Shown here: one piece after another, positions 62,917 through 64,000 of the stretch
How the letters are laid out: each line of letters starts with the position of its first letter
How positions within the stretch are numbered: position 1 is the stretch's first letter
Source: UBA1351 sp963677885
Lineage (GTDB): Bacteria > Bacillota > Clostridia > Lachnospirales > Vallitaleaceae
Reading direction: 5' to 3'
Length of the DNA stretch: 64,000 nucleotides
NCBI GenBank assembly: GCA_963677885.1
Contig: OY782500.1
Coordinates: 5,270,001-5,334,000 of the forward strand
The notes under the pieces: generated by a model
What the model saw: only the letters and a program-made list of their open reading frames with translations
Told to the model about the DNA's origin: nothing
Databases searched by the model: none
Translations under genes and position numbers: made by a program

Positions 62917-64000
62917 ATGAGTGATTACAACCGTTATAAAGAAAGCGCCAAAAATATAAAAAACCAGGAAAAAGCCAACCGTCATATAAATTTTGTCGTT
63001 GTGGCTTATATTGGTATACTCCTTTATCTATTAATCCTGATGTATTTATCTTTTACGAAAGATAGGGTAAATTTCGTGTATGCAGAACCTGGTGTCATTC
63101 ACGACAATTCAACTTTTAAAGGATTGATTTTAAAAGATGAAAGGGTTGAACTGGCAATGGATTCGGGTCCGGTGAAATATCTGGTCCCTGAAGGCAGCAA
63201 GGTGCGCCAAAACACCTTTGTCTGTACCATTAATCAAGATCCTTCCATCGATGAACTTATAAACAAGAGAAATGATGAACATTTAACTACTATAAGTCAA
63301 GTTACCAGTTTGACCCTTGAGGATTACCGTATTTTACAGGATAAAATCAGGGAATATGCTATTGATAAACACTTTAATGATGAAGGTCTGGTATATGAGG
63401 CTAAAAGCGCTCTAAAAGAAACGATTATTGATATCTCTCAGACAGTTTACGTTGAAGATCAAGAGCTTTATGATCGGATTCAAGCTCAAATAGCCGCTAA
63501 TGAAGGCGAAAGGTATGCAAACGGAACCTACCAACGGATTCCGATCTCAGGCGTAGTGGGCTATACTTTTGACGGCTTTGAATCATACAATATCGATAAT
63601 TTCACCTATGACCTTTTAGGCAAGGAGATCGTTATTAATGACAGTGCAGAGCTTGAAACAATCCAAGAAGGAGATCCGATTTACAAGATTATCGATAACC
63701 ATAAATTTTATATCATTGCTGAGATTGATCCCTACGCAGATAAATACCTAAAGAAAAAAAGGGCTGCAAAAGATCCCGCATTTAACTCCTTGTACTTCCC
63801 TAAACAAAATGTTAATGTTGAAGCTAAAATTTATGACGTTGACTTTGAAAATGATAAATATTATGCCATCTTTGAAATCGACAGGTATTTTGATGATTTC
63901 TTTACAGATCGGTTTGTTGATTTTATTATCGCCTATGATGATTATGAAGGAATCAAAGTACCTAATGAAGCAGTTACTTCTCTTGACATGTACATAGTTC
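62917..64000 (+). CDS. Membrane-anchored HlyD-like protein (3' truncated by window)
   Basis: The frame is open from ATG 62917 to the window end (361 codons). A basic cytoplasmic N terminus, one membrane helix (~29-51), and an extracytoplasmic part with two biotinyl-lipoyl-like halves: YLVPEGSKVRQNTFVC and, after a helical stretch, IPISGVVGYTFDGFE. The ending VPNEAVTS fits the HlyD-family adaptor. In Clostridia similar proteins precede yggS-sepF-yggT; that continuation is outside the window. AGGACGATTAGG precedes the start. Confidence 0.8.
   Translation, partial: MSDYNRYKESAKNIKNQEKANRHINFVVVAYIGILLYLLILMYLSFTKDRVNFVYAEPGVIHDNSTFKGLILKDERVELAMDSGPVKYLVPEGSKVRQNTFVCTINQDPSIDELINKRNDEHLTTISQVTSLTLEDYRILQDKIREYAIDKHFNDEGLVYEAKSALKETIIDISQTVYVEDQELYDRIQAQIAANEGERYANGTYQRIPISGVVGYTFDGFESYNIDNFTYDLLGKEIVINDSAELETIQEGDPIYKIIDNHKFYIIAEIDPYADKYLKKKRAAKDPAFNSLYFPKQNVNVEAKIYDVDFENDKYYAIFEIDRYFDDFFTDRFVDFIIAYDDYEGIKVPNEAVTSLDMYIV

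Noticed and set aside
63809..63997. Short + frame near the window end
   Set aside because: Out of frame with the HlyD-like gene, which is open through the same stretch with family motifs.
1..64000. tRNA, rRNA, IS element, prophage or CRISPR signals
   Set aside because: None could be supported; composition and gene order look uniformly chromosomal.

Overview
The window is 64 kb of AT-rich chromosomal DNA packed with housekeeping operons, almost all on the + strand. It looks like an anaerobic, Gram-positive-type Clostridia, perhaps Lachnospirales-like. Supporting signs are strong AGGAGG ribosome sites, GTG and TTG starts, a glycine-riboswitch-driven gcv operon with split P protein, a complete RnfCDGEAB operon, an [FeFe]-hydrogenase-like sensor, RecU, HisZ with short HisG, MinCDE, and the Bacillota gene orders rimP-nusA-ylxR-ylxQ-infB-rbfA and rpsO-pnp. 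I see no insertion sequence, prophage, CRISPR array, tRNA or rRNA.

Layout. 1-606: the end of pheA. 713-6789: tandem glycine riboswitch, leader terminator, and gcvT-gcvH-gcvPA-gcvPB-lpd. 7032-9356: a membrane EAL protein with a degenerate GGDEF domain. 9393-17588: rnhB, a flagellar-export-like pair (ylqG/ylqH type), yraN, pgeF, a PDZ/radical-SAM DUF512 protein, der, plsY, gpsA. 17595-27481: promoter and attenuator-like hairpin, then rimP-nusA-ylxR-ylxQ-infB-rbfA-nrnA-truB-ribF, a GAF-GGDEF protein and a Lys-rich small Cys protein. 27485-35344: rpsO and pnp with structured leaders, an M16 protease, dut, a membrane protein, an RluA-type synthase, queG and recU. 35367-41397: hisZ-G-D-B-H-F-IE, without hisA or hisC. 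41450-46413: DRTGG protein, RsbW-like ATPase, [FeFe]-hydrogenase-like sensor, second DRTGG protein, Cache chemoreceptor, and a second stand-alone HATPase. 46463-51597: rnf operon behind a palindrome and a Rex-like site. 51705-61140: DUF4321, maf, radC, mreC, mreD, a very long PBP2, minC-D-E, rodA/ftsW and mgsA. 61218-64000: a minus-strand P-loop ATPase, a TIGR01212 radical SAM protein, and a membrane-anchored HlyD-like protein that runs off the end.

How the genes work together. The gcv set cleaves glycine and is switched by glycine. The central blocks cover transcription elongation, translation initiation, ribosome assembly and RNA decay. The mre/PBP2/min/rodA block sets cell shape and division site. 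Rnf couples ferredoxin oxidation and NAD+ reduction to ion pumping. The hydrogenase-like sensor module directly upstream is the most promising under-described system: a redox or H2-sensing iron-sulfur protein is packed with two stand-alone ATPase domains, two small DRTGG domains and a chemoreceptor. Several leader RNAs and operator-like palindromes (rimP, rpsO, pnp, his, sensor and rnf promoters) also deserve testing. All functions are read from sequence motifs and gene order; no database search was run.
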